Below are positions 33,700 through 45,345 of a stretch of 64,000 nt of DNA, one piece after another. Origin of the DNA: Nepenthes gracilis. Lineage: Eukaryota; Streptophyta; Magnoliopsida; Caryophyllales; Nepenthaceae. Position 1 is the first letter of the stretch. Each line of letters starts with the position of its first letter. The stretch covers positions 16,079,299 to 16,143,298 of the forward strand of contig BSYO01000009.1 in assembly GCA_033239525.1 (NCBI GenBank). Direction: 5' to 3'. Below the pieces are notes generated by a model. It searched no databases and was not told the origin of the DNA. It worked only from the letters and a program-made list of their open reading frames with translations. A program made the position numbers and the translations under genes.

Positions 33700-33863
33700 C
33701 CGACCTTTTGAGCCACCCGAATATGGCCGAGTTTTTGGGGAACGACCTCTTAGGTTGCTTGGTCATTACCAAGTTTTAAGTATGACCTCTTGGGCCGCTT
33801 GGGTATAGTCGAGTTTCAAGTATGACCTTTTGGACCGCTTGGGTAAAGCCGAGTTTTAGGGCA
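33700..33863. repeat. About 40-bp tandem repeats (four degenerate copies) in element 2
   Basis: Units follow GTATGACCTCTTGGGCCGCTTGG..., then an AGTTT end. They stand between the poly(A) signal of the antisense gene and the end of integrase, the same place as the 36-bp array of element 1. Both arrays share GGGCC.CTTGG and a GTTT end. Confidence 0.7.
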
Positions 33864-34002
33864 AATGAAAGGGCTGCTTTCACTTAATTTAGGGGTATCC
33901 TAATTTAATGATATGCAAGACAAGAAATAAAAGAAAGGTAATTTTATTACGCCAATGAAATGTGTTACAAGCACATCAAATGATGCGTTTCACCTTACCT
34001 GA

Positions 34003-35270
34003 TCATTTGTATATGTATTGATAATATTTCTTGTGGTGCATAGCGTTCCATGTCCGGATGACTAGTCTGCCTTCTTGGGTGCGCAACTTATAGGCCTCAT
34101 TTCGAAGGATAGTAGAGACTAGGAACGACCCTTCCAAATTTAGGAAGAATTTATTTTGATCGGTGTTTTTACTTGTGGCCTCTATACTTCTTAGCACCAG
34201 GTCCCCTGCCTCAAACAGCCATACCTTCTCCTTCTTATCATAATACCGAGCAACCCTTAGTTGGTATGCCGTCGTCCTCAGCCTCGCTTGGTCTCAGACT
34301 TCTTCGAGCATATCGAGATTCTCTCAAAACCTTCGACTGTTGTCGCTCAGACTGAAACATTCTACCCGGAGGCTTGGAAGGCCAACCTCCACTAGAATAA
34401 TTACCTCTACCTCAAAACACAGTTGAATGGCGTCTCTCTTGTGCGTTCCCTCGGAATTGTTCTGTACGGCGAGAGAACGGATGGCAACTTGTGCACCAAC
34501 AAGCCCTCGGAGTGCTCTAGCTTTGTTTTGAGTCCGTGTAAGATTGTACAGTTTGTGGCCTTCACTTGCCTGTTGCTCTATGGATACGCGATTGACGTAT
34601 GGACCAGCTTGATCCTCAGGCTGGCGCAGTACCTAGAAATTGCTTCCCAGTGAATTGCATCCCATTATCAGTCACGATACACGTAAAATCCTGAGCCTAC
34701 ACACAATGTTCTGCTGGATAAACTCGGTGGCGTTCTGCTCTGTTATCTTGGTGAGTGGCACTACCTCGACCCATTTGGTGAAGTAGTCAATCCCAACGAT
34801 CAAGAACTTTCTTGATCCGATCGCTACTGGAAATAGTTCGAGGATGTCAAGCCTCCATTGGGCAAAGGGCCATGGTGATTTCAGTGCTTGGAGCTCTGTG
34901 TGGGGTTGGTGAGTTATATTGCCATAGACTTGGCAGTTTTCACATTTACACACAAAGTTCATGGCGTCGTACTTTATGGTTGGCCAATAGTACCCCTACC
35001 TCATGACCTTGAAGTGTTGGTTCTTTTCCCCAATGTGGGATCTACAGATCCCAAGGTGCACTTCTTGGATGGCGTATTCTGCCTCTTTGGGAGTGAGACA
35101 CCTCAGGTAAGAGGTCGAGAACCCTCGTCGGTACAATTGACCTCCCATAATATCTTACTAACTCGTAGTCTTCTTTACCCATTTGGCTGCATCGGCATCC
35201 TTGGGTAATGTCTTCTCAAACAGATACCTTAAATAGGGAGTCATCCAAGTGCTGCTACTCGAAACTTGCA
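34003..35270 (-). pseudogene. Element 2 integrase, broken
   Basis: The zinc-binding part ends with CKCENCQVYGN (34672-34962). The core begins QWRLDILELF, where the family has WGLDILGPF; the first Asp remains. IVTDNGMQF with the second Asp lies in another frame near 34665-34700. LVEVGLPSLRV follows at about 34380. The C-terminal domain (34003-34197) ends with TWNAMHHKKYYQ, the typical end of Tat integrase. At least two frameshifts break it. Confidence 0.85.
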
Positions 35271-35322
35271 TCCCTTGTCACTCGGAGTCCTTGATACTTG
35301 GCTTATTTAGAACTTCTCGCAT

Positions 35323-35990
35323 TCATCGACCATATTGTTCTGAGTCTCTGGAAGCTGCTGCTCTTGCCAACATGTTGGCCTTCTCGTTCTCTTCCCTTGG
35401 GATATGGACAAATTGAACCTTTTCAAAGTCCGTGGTCATACCCTTGACCTTCGAGAGGTATTTGGAGAGCTGTGGACTATTGACCTCAAAATGTCCGCGA
35501 ACCTGGTTGACAACTAACTCAGAGTCACTGTAGACTACTAGGTTTTTGGCCGAGTATTCCTTGGCTAATCGGAGTCCTGCCAGCAACGCTTCATACTCCA
35601 TGGCGTTGTTTGTGGACAAGAACTCCAGAGTCATTGAATACTTTATCTCTAATCCCTCGGGCATTCGTAACACCACACCAGCTCTACAACCTCCCTCATT
35701 GAGGAGCCATCTACGTGCAGTGTCTAAGTCATTACTTCGCTTAACTCGTTTGCACCATGATGGTTTGGATCACTAAGGGTTGGGGTGGGTCGTCTCAGCA
35801 ACGAAGTCCGCAAGGGCCTAACCTTTTAAAACAATCCTCGGACAAAATTTGATATCAAACTCACCTAACTCAATGGCTCACTTGAACAGTCGTCCTAACA
35901 CCTCAGGCTTCTGCAAGATAGCTCTTAGTGGCTGATCGGTCAAAACCACCACTTTATGTGCCTGGAAATACGGTCTAAACTTCCGTATAG
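35323..35990 (-). pseudogene. Element 2 RNase H domain, broken
   Basis: The minus-strand frame 35323-35676 covers most of the domain: NNAMEYEALLAGLRLA with the Glu, VVYSDSELVVNQV with the second Asp, and HIPREENEKANMLARAAA, where the usual Asp of the last motif is Asn. The first Asp (LHVDGSS) is in a different frame near 35710. The connection part continues to about 35990. Confidence 0.8.
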
Positions 35991-35991
35991 A

Positions 35992-37383
35992 TTACACCAA
36001 TACCAAAGCAATCTTCTCCGTGTGCGGGTACCTGGTCTCCTCGTCGGCAAAGATCTTGCTCACATAATAGATAGGTTGATGTCTATCATGCTGCTGTAGT
36101 ACCAACACTGAGCTCAAGGCCGTGTTGGATACCGCCAAATACAAATGCAGCTCCTCGCCTAGTTGGGGAGAAGCTAAGAGAGTAGGGTTCGACGAATAGT
36201 CTTTAAGTCTTCGGAATGCCTCCTCACAGTCGTTATTCCACTGGAAGCCGTAGGTCTTTGTTCCTCTCAGGGCCTTGAAGAATGGCAGGTGCCTCTCGGC
36301 CAATTTGACATAGAAAGGAAAAAGGGTTGCTACCCATCCATTAAGTTTCTGGACTTCCTTTATTGTCCGAGGAGATCTCATATCAAGGATGGTCTTGATC
36401 TTTCTTGAGTTAGTCTCAATCCCTCGGTGTGAAATAATATTGCCCAGGAACTTTCTAGATGCTACTCTAAATGTATACTTGCTTGGGTTGAGTTTTATCT
36501 AGTAAGTTCTGAGCATGTTGAAGGTCTCGAACAGGTCTTGGATGTAGTGGCTGCTTATTTTTCTTTTAACAAGTATATCATCTGCATAGACCTCCACATT
36601 TCGGCCATTTTGGTCCTCGAACATTTTGATAACGAGCCGTTGGTAAGTCACACCTGCATTCTTGAGGCCAAAGGTTATCACTTTATAACAGTATGTCCAT
36701 TGGTTCATCATGAATGACGTGTGTTTCTCGTCTTCGGGGCTCATCTTTATTTGGTTGTAATCCCAGTATGCGTCTATGAAGCTTAAAAGTTCATAATTGG
36801 ATGTCGAGTTTTCAAATTGATTAATTTCGGGGAGAGGGAAGCTGTCCTTGGGGCATGCTTTATTGAGATCCATGAAATCCACGTACATCTTCCACTTTGC
36901 ATTATTCTTTTTTACTGTGACTACGTTTGATAGCCTGTCCGGGTACTGCACTTCTCGGATGAATCCGACGTCTAGGAGCTTCTTTACTTCTTTGCGTATG
37001 GCCACTAGCTTCCCCACGGATTAGTTCCTTTGCTTTTACCTGATGGGTCTGTGATGAGGATCTACGTCCAACTTCTGGACCATTATTTCGGTGGAGATTC
37101 CCGGCATGTCACTTGGTACCCAGGCAAAAACGCTCGAGTTCTCCCGCAGGAAGCTAATGAGTTGTTCTTGGACGGCCTCTGGCAGGAGCTTCCTATCTGG
37201 ATGTACTTCTCCAAATCCTTGGGATCTAGCAGGACTCAGACAATTGGTTCCCTGGACGGTGCCTGCTGCAGTGTGCCTCGTCTCGTAGGCCAAGGTCTTT
37301 AATTGGCTGTGGAAGGGGCATCTGTGTGACTTGGGATAAATAGCATGTCCATCCGGCAACTTGGTCTCCGATGACCTCGTCAA
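35992..37383 (-). pseudogene. Element 2 reverse transcriptase and flanking linker, nearly complete but split
   Basis: Three minus-strand frames follow one another. The linker (37036-37383) ends FAWVPSDMPGISTEIM. The core (36499-37017) runs from LLDVGFIREVQYPD through KACPKDSFPLP, FIDAYWDYNQI, TFGLKNAGVTYQRLV and YADDILV, so both catalytic sites are present. The thumb and connection part (35992-36381) has FYVKLAERHLPFFKALRGTK and IYYVSKIF. This is the best-preserved catalytic part in the window, but stops between the frames separate it from its neighbours. Confidence 0.88.
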
Positions 37384-37556
37384 TCCAGAATGGAGTCGAA
37401 AAACTTCATCTTTAGATGCGGGATAGAAGTGACAGTGTCAAACGTGGCCAAGCAAAGACGTCTGAGTATTTTGTTGTAGACTGACGGAAGGTCTACGACT
37501 AGAAAAGTGAGGACGTTAGACACAGTCTTCAGATAACTCCCCAACGTGACCTCCAA

Positions 37557-37916
37557 CTAAATGACACCCTGGACGGGTACTAGCTCATTGTCCTGTCCGT
37601 ATAGTGGTTCCTCTAATGTTCTCATTTGACTTCTCTTAAATCCTAATTTAAAATTAGTATCAAAATAAAGTAAATTCATAAAACTATCATTATCAATAAC
37701 AACTCGTTTCATCTGATAGTCATTTGCTCCATCTAAAATGAGTGCAGTTATAACCAGGGGATCGGAGTTGGGAGAAGTTATATGAGCCATATCCTCGTTG
37801 CTGAAACTAATAACTTCGTCCCTACCCGAGGTCCTCGGCCTCTTTGTCGCGATGATCTCCGGAGCATCTTCTCTAGTCGGGCGAGTTGATATCATGTTCA
37901 CAACTCCCGTTGTCAC
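37557..37916 (-). pseudogene. Element 2 aspartic protease, active site altered
   Basis: The frame reads VISFSNEDMAHITSPNSDPL, then VVIDNDSFMNLLYFDT where the family has a DNGSS-type active site. The catalytic Asp stays, but Gly is replaced and the next residues differ. The C-terminal half is found only in fragments (37440-37560). It would process the polyprotein. Confidence 0.7.
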
Positions 37917-37989
37917 TCGATTTTTGGGTTGGTCGGCCTCGACATCACCTGCTATTCCGAAAGTCAGTTCGGATTTTTATAGGAAGCGG

Positions 37990-39496
37990 TTGAGGTGACC
38001 CCTCCTTATTAGTTCCTTGATCTCCTTCTGCATTGTCCAGCAGTTCTTGGTGCTGTGGCCCCTATTACGATGATAGTGACAGTACTTAGTCTGATCACTA
38101 CCTCTTGGGTTCTTCAATGGCTTGGGCCACTTCGAAAACTTCTCCTCTTGAATCTACATCAGAACATTTGTATGGGTGTCGTTTAGAGGGAGTAAGATTC
38201 ATAGGTCTGGACTCCCTCCGAGCGACCTGCTCGGACTTATACTGCTTCTTCATCGACTGGGGACCCAAATGGTCCCGGCCTTTTCTCTTTCCTTCCACCG
38301 CCATTGGGTGAAAGTTCTCGTCCTTCTCTAGCCGCTTCGTTTTGTTGGCTTTTTCGACCGCGATATATGCTCTTGCCACGGCCTCGACCTCCTTGAATAT
38401 TTGGGGACCCTTATGAATGAGGTGCTTAAAAAAAAACGTCTCTCTCCAAGACAGATAGGAATGCATTCAGCTTCACCATATTTGTTAACTTTGGGATTTG
38501 CCTTGCCTCCGCTATGAATCGGGCCAGAAATTTTCGCAAACTCTCCCTCGCACTATACTTCACTTGGGTGAGGTGCTAGGGCTGCTTCTTTACTCTCCTG
38601 TTGGAGGCGAACTATGAGAGAAAACCGCTGCCAGCTCGCTAAAGGTGAGAATGAAATTCGTTGGCAGCCCATAGAACCACAATCTCATGTCTCCCTTACG
38701 TGTCAGGAGAAAGTATTGACACATGGTCATTTCTCTAGCCTCTAAAGGCTCAAATGCTTGCGAAAGTGGTTTAGATGATCTATCAGATCAACACTTCCGT
38801 CATAAATGTCAAAATTTGGCATCTTAAACTTTGGTGGGGGTGTCCTCATTCTGATCTCTGTTACGAACGGAGATTGGAGTATATTAGCTCCCCCTCCGTT
38901 GTTTTCGCCAAAGACGCGGTTCTAGACCTTCTCCTGTCTCTCCTCCACGTGGGGTGGAGCCGCTACCTTCTTCTCGTTGAGATAATTTCTCAACTCATAA
39001 GGCTCTTGGATCGCCAGCTGCTCGGAGACTCCCCTGATCCTAGGATGGGCATCGTTCCGCAAAGTTGCCTCCTGAACAGCACGTTCCTGACTACTACGGA
39101 TGGAACGTGGGTGCAGGAACGTGGGTTGCACCTCTCAGGGCTCACCTCTTGAACCCGAGGACCTAAGCGGCCTTCAAGTCTCTAAGGGACATTACTACTT
39201 GAGGTAACCAGAGTCCTCGGGATTTCACACTAGCTGGCTTGCTTGCTCAGTTGTTTCTTCCCCTTGTCCTTGTTTTGGGGTGTTGATGTCTGGGAGGCCT
39301 TGGAAGGCGCCCCTTTCATCTGCTCATCGATTTTAGAGCAAAAGGTCAGGAAGGCTCTGGACATATCATCTATCTTGGTAGCCAACGCTCGCACAACGGG
39401 ATCAAGGTAATTTTCTATCCTGACACAAGGGGTGGGACCATTATCGCACGAGGCCGCTTCCCTGACAAGTACACTTGCTTGTGCCATATTATTCAC
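37990..39496 (-). pseudogene. Element 2 gag, broken but with zinc knuckle
   Basis: A plausible start is at 39496 (MNNMAQASVLVREA). The N-terminal part (39230-39496) has VRALATKIDDMSRAF. The middle is fragmented (38470-39140). The C-terminal half (38098-38466) has LIHKGPQIFKEVEAVARAY. A CHYHRNRGHSTKNC zinc knuckle follows at 38040-38081, then MQKEIKELIRRGHLNR. Gag packages the element RNA; the knuckle binds nucleic acid. Element 1 has lost this knuckle. Confidence 0.75.
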
Positions 39497-39575
39497 CGTG
39501 CTGGACTTCAGAAAGGGTATCGGCAGGTTCCAGAATGTTCTGTAGAAGATGTAAAAAGCTGACTTTTAGTCGCTT

Positions 39576-39591
39576 CTCACAGACGGCGCCA
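39576..39591 (-). other. Element 2 primer-binding site
   Basis: The minus strand reads TGGCGCCGTCTGTGAG directly inside the 5' LTR. It begins with TGG for pairing with a tRNA CCA end and resembles the site of element 1. Confidence 0.75.
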
Positions 39592-39592
39592 A

Positions 39593-40317
39593 TGTTGCGT
39601 CCTCGAATTTTGCACACTTGAACGGACGAGAACTCTGCTAAGTGCGCGACCTTTTTCAGGTAAGAGCTGTCCAACACAAAGGGTAAGAGGTACATTTGTG
39701 GACGAGGACACGATTGGTGGTGGGCAGTTAGAGAGTACGAGGACGTAGGCATGCAAAGTATTTACGTGAAAAATCTTCCCGTAAATGAGAAGGAAAAACC
39801 ATGGGATTTTAGTTCAAGAACTAACTTTATTATGTTGTTGGAGATTACAAAGAGATTATAGAGTGTGCTTAAACCCTTTCTCTCTCCATATTAGCTAGGC
39901 AAGAGGAAAAATATTCAATCATTTGTTAGGTGCATAGTTAATGTATTTATAGCGGTTGAGCCATCCTTTGAAGGTTATTCTCGTGGTGCTGGTGTGTGCA
40001 GAAAGGATGTTACATGCACACTGGATGATCTCTTGTGATGTCACATTTAGAGTGAATGGGCGTGTACTGCAGGTCATCATTTATCTGATAGTTTGGCAGG
40101 TTTGACCACCAAATCCAATGGCCTGCCGCCTTTGCAGGCATGGTGACGTCCGTAGCTCTTCTCAAGTCCACAGGCCCGAGTGGACTTTAAATCCATTATA
40201 TCGTTTGAGCTGGCTCTAACACTTGGACCTCTTGGGCCCACTGGATCTCTGTTGTATTAGGGTCCAACTATTGAAAAATGGAACTCGCCAGTCAGCCTTG
40301 GGTACCAATACCCATCG
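39593..40317 (-). repeat. Element 2 5' LTR
   Basis: It starts TGTTGCGTCC and ends AATACCCATCG, with the last base probably mutated from A. It is followed by the target duplication CCTAT (40318-40322). It is 50 bases shorter than the other LTR. Confidence 0.92.
39942..39952 (-). promoter_or_regulatory. TATA box of the element 2 5' LTR
   Basis: The minus strand reads CTATAAATACAT at the same place as CTATAAATATA in the other LTR. It is conserved in both and well placed to start the gag-pol transcript. Confidence 0.6.
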
Positions 40318-40322
40318 CCTAT

Positions 40323-40498
40323 GAATACTAAATTATGACATTCATTTATAAATTAATATAATATAACATATCTAAATTATTAGGTCGGTCCTTAGTATTG
40401 ACAAATTTTATAATATTAAGTTGTATATTGAGTCTACTATGATATTTTATTATATCTTTTGTGTTTCAAAGGAATTTGTGTTATGGGAGTAATCGATT
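40323..40498. other. Short AT-rich spacer
   Basis: Right flank of element 2. No gene or repeat was recognised. Confidence 0.4.
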
Positions 40499-40591
40499 CA
40501 CCCTCAATAGTTCTGGGACCTCAACTTCCACCCTCTGTTCGACGACGAAGCAACCGGACGACACAACTACCTGCCAGATTTAAAGATTACA
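40499..40591 (+). pseudogene. Copia pol linker fragment
   Basis: The plus strand encodes SPSIVLGPQLPP, then RRRSNRTTQLPARFKDYI and a stop. The RRS.RT...P..FKDY motif is characteristic of the linker between integrase and reverse transcriptase in Ty1/copia polyproteins. Nothing of the enzymes is seen on either side. LTR-like DNA starts directly after it. This suggests a deletion derivative of a copia element. Confidence 0.55.
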
Positions 40592-40603
40592 TTTAACAAT
40601 AAT

Positions 40604-41057
40604 TGTTAAATTGCTGATTTGGCATTTATATATTTTCCTTATATTTTCTGTTAGTTTCACACGTGCACAGGTACTTGAGTCAGTTGGGTTTGTTAGAGTC
40701 AGATGGGTTTGTTATTTTCGTCACGTGCCTCTGTTATTATCAGATGCTTCTGTTGGCTATCGTGTATAAATACCCTGCACTGTGTATATTACAGGGTTAA
40801 GAAATATATTGTCTGTTTCTCATCTGCTCTGTTATGTCTCCCTCTTTAAGTCTTTGGTATCTTTTCTCTTTTCCTTTCCCTTCAAGTCCTCAGTCACATT
40901 TCCACTTTACCTATCCTCGGTCTCTTCCCTCTCCCCTCTTACTCAACATTTTCTCTCTATCTGCTGAACTCCAATTCCCTTTCCCGATTACTTTCTTCTT
41001 TCCCTGTGTGTGGGCTGACGGCAACAGGCCTACTGGTGGTGTCTCTGCATTTATTTG
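40604..41057 (+). repeat. LTR-like block after the copia fragment
   Basis: It opens TGTTAAATTGC, has a clear TATA box (GTGTATAAATACC, 40763-40773) and continues with a pyrimidine-rich CTCTCCCCTC-type leader like a copia R-U5 region. The end and a target duplication are not certain, and no second copy lies in the window. Short frames here are low-complexity Ser/Phe/Pro and are not genes. Confidence 0.4.
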
Positions 41058-44000
41058 ATAATTATTTAACCTATTTGATATGATGTGATAAATAGATAGT
41101 AGTTGTTGACTTAAATTTTGTATTCTAACATTAGATAAAAGTTAGTTGTTGGGTTAAGTTCAGTTGGGCTAGAGGTATATTACGAGCTAACTATTTAAGT
41201 GACATGTTTGATATGAGATATCTGCTTAAATTGCCTATTTATAGTGAAATTTTTAGAGATTGCTCAAATTGTGGAGTTGTAGAGGTGAATTGTGAGATGG
41301 CCAATTAAGTAAGATGCAATTCATACCCATTATCTCCTATTTAAAACTTATTTGATTTTTTTTTTAAAAAAAAAGATTAAACCTCCCACCACTTGGAAAA
41401 ATAGCATAAGATCAAAATTACATTGCATCTTCCTTTCAAACAAATGTTAGAATTATTATTGGGAATGCTATTTATCTTCAACCATATGGATTCATCTATA
41501 TCTGACTTTTTTGGATTAATCTGTGGTCTAATAGCTTCAATGTTTGAATGACATCCAACCGGCATTCGAGTGTTTATCGTTTCTACTTGTTTCTCCTATA
41601 GATAGTTTCTAAATGTGCTATATTTTGGTCTATTTAGCCCATATTAAAAAAAAGTTATTTTTTTATCACTTCTTACATCTCCTGCAATTAGTGGGGTGAT
41701 AGCTAGTTTTACAATATTTTGTACAGATGACTTTAAAATTTGTTGCAAAGAAAAGTATTTCCAAATGCCAAAGAAGTAACTTGAGTGGTATTGATTCTCG
41801 ACTCTAATCTCCCAACATTGCTGAGCGTATTTCTTCTAGTTTTAGGACTAGAAACCTATTATTAGAGTGTTAGGTGTTGCTCCCATCACTTTTTTCCCAT
41901 ATCTTGCACATAGTTGTTTCTCGGGAGTGGTTATCTCTAGTTACCGATTTGCCAACCCCATCTTTCCCCTAATCTAGAAATTCTGTTCCAACATATACTC
42001 GATCTATCCCAATAGATCTAAATTTTAAATATGTATTCACAATCAAACTATTCAAACCATACTTGAGCTGATTTGGGATACCATTGGTCTTCCCTTTGTA
42101 CTATCTTCGGATTATCTTTACAGTAAGGAGATGATGCCATCAGTTGATAAGATCTTTTTCAATCTGTTATGATATTCACACTTCTTTGATGGCTGTGGGA
42201 TCAGAATGAACTTATTATCAACCATTTTTTCATTCTCTATTGTAATTTAGATGCTGATATTTTTTTGGTATCTCATCTATCAATCCTTTCTATGTCTTGT
42301 GTTTTATTTCTATATGCCGTCCTTTAAAGTACAGTTATAGACATCTTAATCATTATCTGTGAGCAGTTTACGGACATATTTGAGGACCCTTAACTAACGA
42401 CTCAGTTGCTTTATGACTCACTTATCCAATGCCTTCTCTCCTCTCTCTCTATCAACTCACCTGCCGTGTCTTCTATTGCTCTTGGATGACCCAATGGCAT
42501 AGTCACAAATGCTTAGAGTAGATCCCATTCGCCCAGTCACATTTCTCCTGCTGCCAACTTTAACCCTCATGATTCCATTATGGGCATCTTATGTCAGATG
42601 CAACTTCAGATGGACAGGATATCTTCATGATAGATGGTTTTTAATGATCAGGTGGGAGTAGATTGAGTTGGTCTTTACCTCTCATGTAAGTTTCCAAACG
42701 AGTGTTAGAAATCTCTAAAATAGAGTAAGAAATATTCAGACCAAGATGAAGCATATGGTTGATCAACAAGCTCGGTACATTTGACAACTAATGTCCTGCA
42801 ATGAAGTGGAGATTTTTGGTGATGAAGCTGACTCTTAAATAGCCATCCCTTGCAAATGTATGTCAAAAAGGCGGAGATATGTTTATCTTGAGACCGAGAT
42901 ATGTTGTATTCTAATATAAACCCAGTAGTTGTACTACTATATATTATGACCAATGTTGGAGACTTTGGTTCGTGAAGAAGACTCGTTCGTGATTGGAAAT
43001 TCAAGTGGTTCGAGGGAAGAGTGGCTTGAAGGCCGGAAGGTGTCCGGTTAGGTTCCGTTTAAGGAGTTCCTTTTAGGGATCAGATTATACGTTATGAATA
43101 GTTGATTTAGCCGTTGAAGCCCGGTGTTTACATACCGTGGGTATCGGTTTTTAACATTATTATTTTTCAGATTATACTTATTGATATTTAATTTATTTAT
43201 TTTGCTTCATTTATATAATTATTTAACATTTTACAGCTTAACTACATTATATATTGTGATGATGCATTATATTTTATTATTTTAATATTGATATATATTT
43301 GATACATCATAAGTATTTTTTTTATATGTCTGTTTTGTATGTAAATAGGTGTATCAAATGCTATACACTATCAATATAATATTCATATCTCTACTGTTAT
43401 TAGCATAATTTGCTTATCTTTTTATTTATATCTTATGATGAGCTTTGTTATAAAATAACCAAAGTAAGAGATTATTAGGTTTATTTTATTAGCCTATTTT
43501 CATGACAAAATTTTATTCTAATTGAGTTGTATTTGAATCTTTTTATTTAATAATTGAAATTTATTGTAATTAAAGATATACTCATCAAAATTATGAAGTA
43601 TTAGGTGCTCAAAAAGATTTGGAATGTGCAAATGTAAGATAGTGTTTGAGCCAATATTTAAACGTCAGTGTACGTAGTCATACACAGTTCAAGTAAAAAA
43701 CAGAATATGCCCCGCATGTGCATTGTTGGATCAATTACATGTGCCAATAATAGAATTGGCTGCCCTCGTGCATTATTTAATAGTGCACATGCACAAAGTA
43801 ATAAAATGGTTCTTGCATATGCACCTTTGAATTGTGCACATGAGCTTTAGCATTCGAGTTTTTGTACATAATGCAAAGTTGAACATTTTGTTGTTATAAT
43901 TTTTAAACTTATAAATAAACTCATGTTTTTGACATAATTGCCACTCACATAAAAAGAGAAGGAAAAAGAGTGCTAGAAAAGTGATGGAAAAAAACAAGTA

Positions 44001-44440
44001 ACCTTCTCTCATAAGTTGTGATACAAAAGATAATTCTTTCTTACCCCAAAATCATTCAACCAATATTAAGAACTTGTTTCAAACCTATAAGCCTTAGAAA
44101 TTTCATTGGTGGCTCATATTCTAAAGTTCTATGTCACGTCCAAAAATCTAATACCGCCATTAACAATTAACAACATTAATACATTAGAAATTAGCAACCC
44201 AAATAACCATGAACGTAAATTTTATGTCAATATATCGACCAAGCAAAATAAAAATAATATGACTTGAACACATGACCCAAAAGGTCACATCATTAGGTGG
44301 CTCCAAACACCGACTAAAATATGACGTCGGACTTTATGTAAGGAGTTGTTGCGTCTCTGGATCTGAATTATTGTACGTATTAGGAAATATTTTGATTGTA
44401 CGTATTAAGGAGCCTCTTGATCCTCCACGGTGGATAGAGT
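41058..44440. other. Intergenic and unclassified decayed repeat sequence
   Basis: No intact gene. The part at 41560-43140 is less AT-rich and gene-like in composition, but its frames are short and unrecognised; it may be a decayed transposon interior. At 43690-43850 several GTGCACATG/CATATGCAC words cluster. From about 44130 the sequence (TGTCACGTCC, then AAATCTAATACC) looks like a decayed chromovirus LTR. Confidence 0.4.
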
Positions 44441-45340
44441 TCAAGCGGGTCCGATCTCCATCTTTAATAATTTAGGTCCTACACAATATAACGATCAAAT
44501 AAGAGGTCGGAGGGTTGGTGAGATTCACCATTTGATTTATCCTCCAACCGTTTAAATCGAAATTTTTTTAAATGAAAGGAAATATGGATGATGTAAAGTG
44601 AAATGATCCACAGGTGAAGGGAATAAGAGTGATAACAGAGGTCCTGACTCCGATGGTGCGCTCGACAGGGAGCGGGTTGTAAGTGCACTCGTAGGGGTGC
44701 GGCTTTGAGAAAGAAAGATAGATAGTTCTGTTGGAGAATTAATGGCTTTAAGAGCGACAGAGAGCTCTTTGTTCTTTTTGGGTAATCTAGAGTAAGGATC
44801 GTTCTACCCCTTCATCGACAGGGAAGAAGGGGTATTTATAAGGTTGTTGTTGATTCTGCGCATCTTGGGTGCCAAGGGGTAGTGATAGCCACCTTGCGAG
44901 GATTCGCCGAGTTGTCTGTATGATAGTGAAAATCGTCATTGACAGCTGTCGTTTAGGGGTAATGGTGCGACCGTGGGTAGTCTTGCCAGTATGACAGTTG
45001 TCCTTTTGGCGGCGCTCAGGCAATCGTGGGATACTTTTTTGGTATATTCGCCAAGCTGCCTCCACTGTCATGATAGGTGTCTCCTACATACGCACTTTGC
45101 TCTAATTCGACTGCAGGTCACTGAGTTGGAAGGCTCCCTATGCCGTGATTGGGGTGGTCTATTGGCCCGGTCTATTGGGCCTACTTGATACCTTTCTTTA
45201 CTTGCCCATCGCAAGTTGGGTCGTGTAGTGGCACCCTTTTAGCCTTACATTGCATGGAGCCCTATTGGGCTTTAGCCCCTTGAGCACAAAGACGAACGGG
45301 ATCTTATGTGGGCTAACCCATAAGATTATAGGACCCATCA
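44441..45340 (-). mobile_element. Gypsy-type solo LTR
   Basis: On the minus strand it starts TGATGGGTCC and ends GGACCCGCTTGA; the normal CA end is altered. The 5-bp duplication AGAGT is present on both sides (44436-44440 and 45341-45345). A TATA box CTTATAAATACC lies at 44831-44842 on the minus strand. Its start resembles that of the element 1 family solo LTR, but the body is different, so it is another family. The odd end makes the left border less sure. Confidence 0.65.
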
Positions 45341-45345
45341 AGAGT

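Larger units (their letters stand above)
28891..40317 (-). mobile_element. Element 2: Tat-type Ty3/gypsy LTR retrotransposon, full length but inactive
   Basis: Two LTRs in the same orientation start TGTTGC(A/G)TCCTC and end CCCATCA or CCCATCG. The 5-bp duplication CCTAT flanks the 11.4-kb element (28886-28890 and 40318-40322). On the minus strand it carries primer-binding site, gag with an intact zinc knuckle, protease, reverse transcriptase, RNase H and integrase. An antisense gene with intron, coiled coil and poly(A) signal lies between integrase and the 3' LTR, on the plus strand. The LTRs differ by many substitutions and by about 50 bases in length, so the insertion is old. All coding parts carry frameshifts or lost key residues. 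Confidence 0.93.

Noticed and set aside
40834..41058. Frame beginning MSPSLSLWYLF
   Set aside because: Pyrimidine-rich leader of an LTR-like block; the translation is low-complexity Ser/Pro/Phe.
40599..41062. ATAAT on both sides of the block 40604-41057 as a target duplication
   Set aside because: The block would end in TTTG instead of CA, and the word is frequent in AT-rich DNA.
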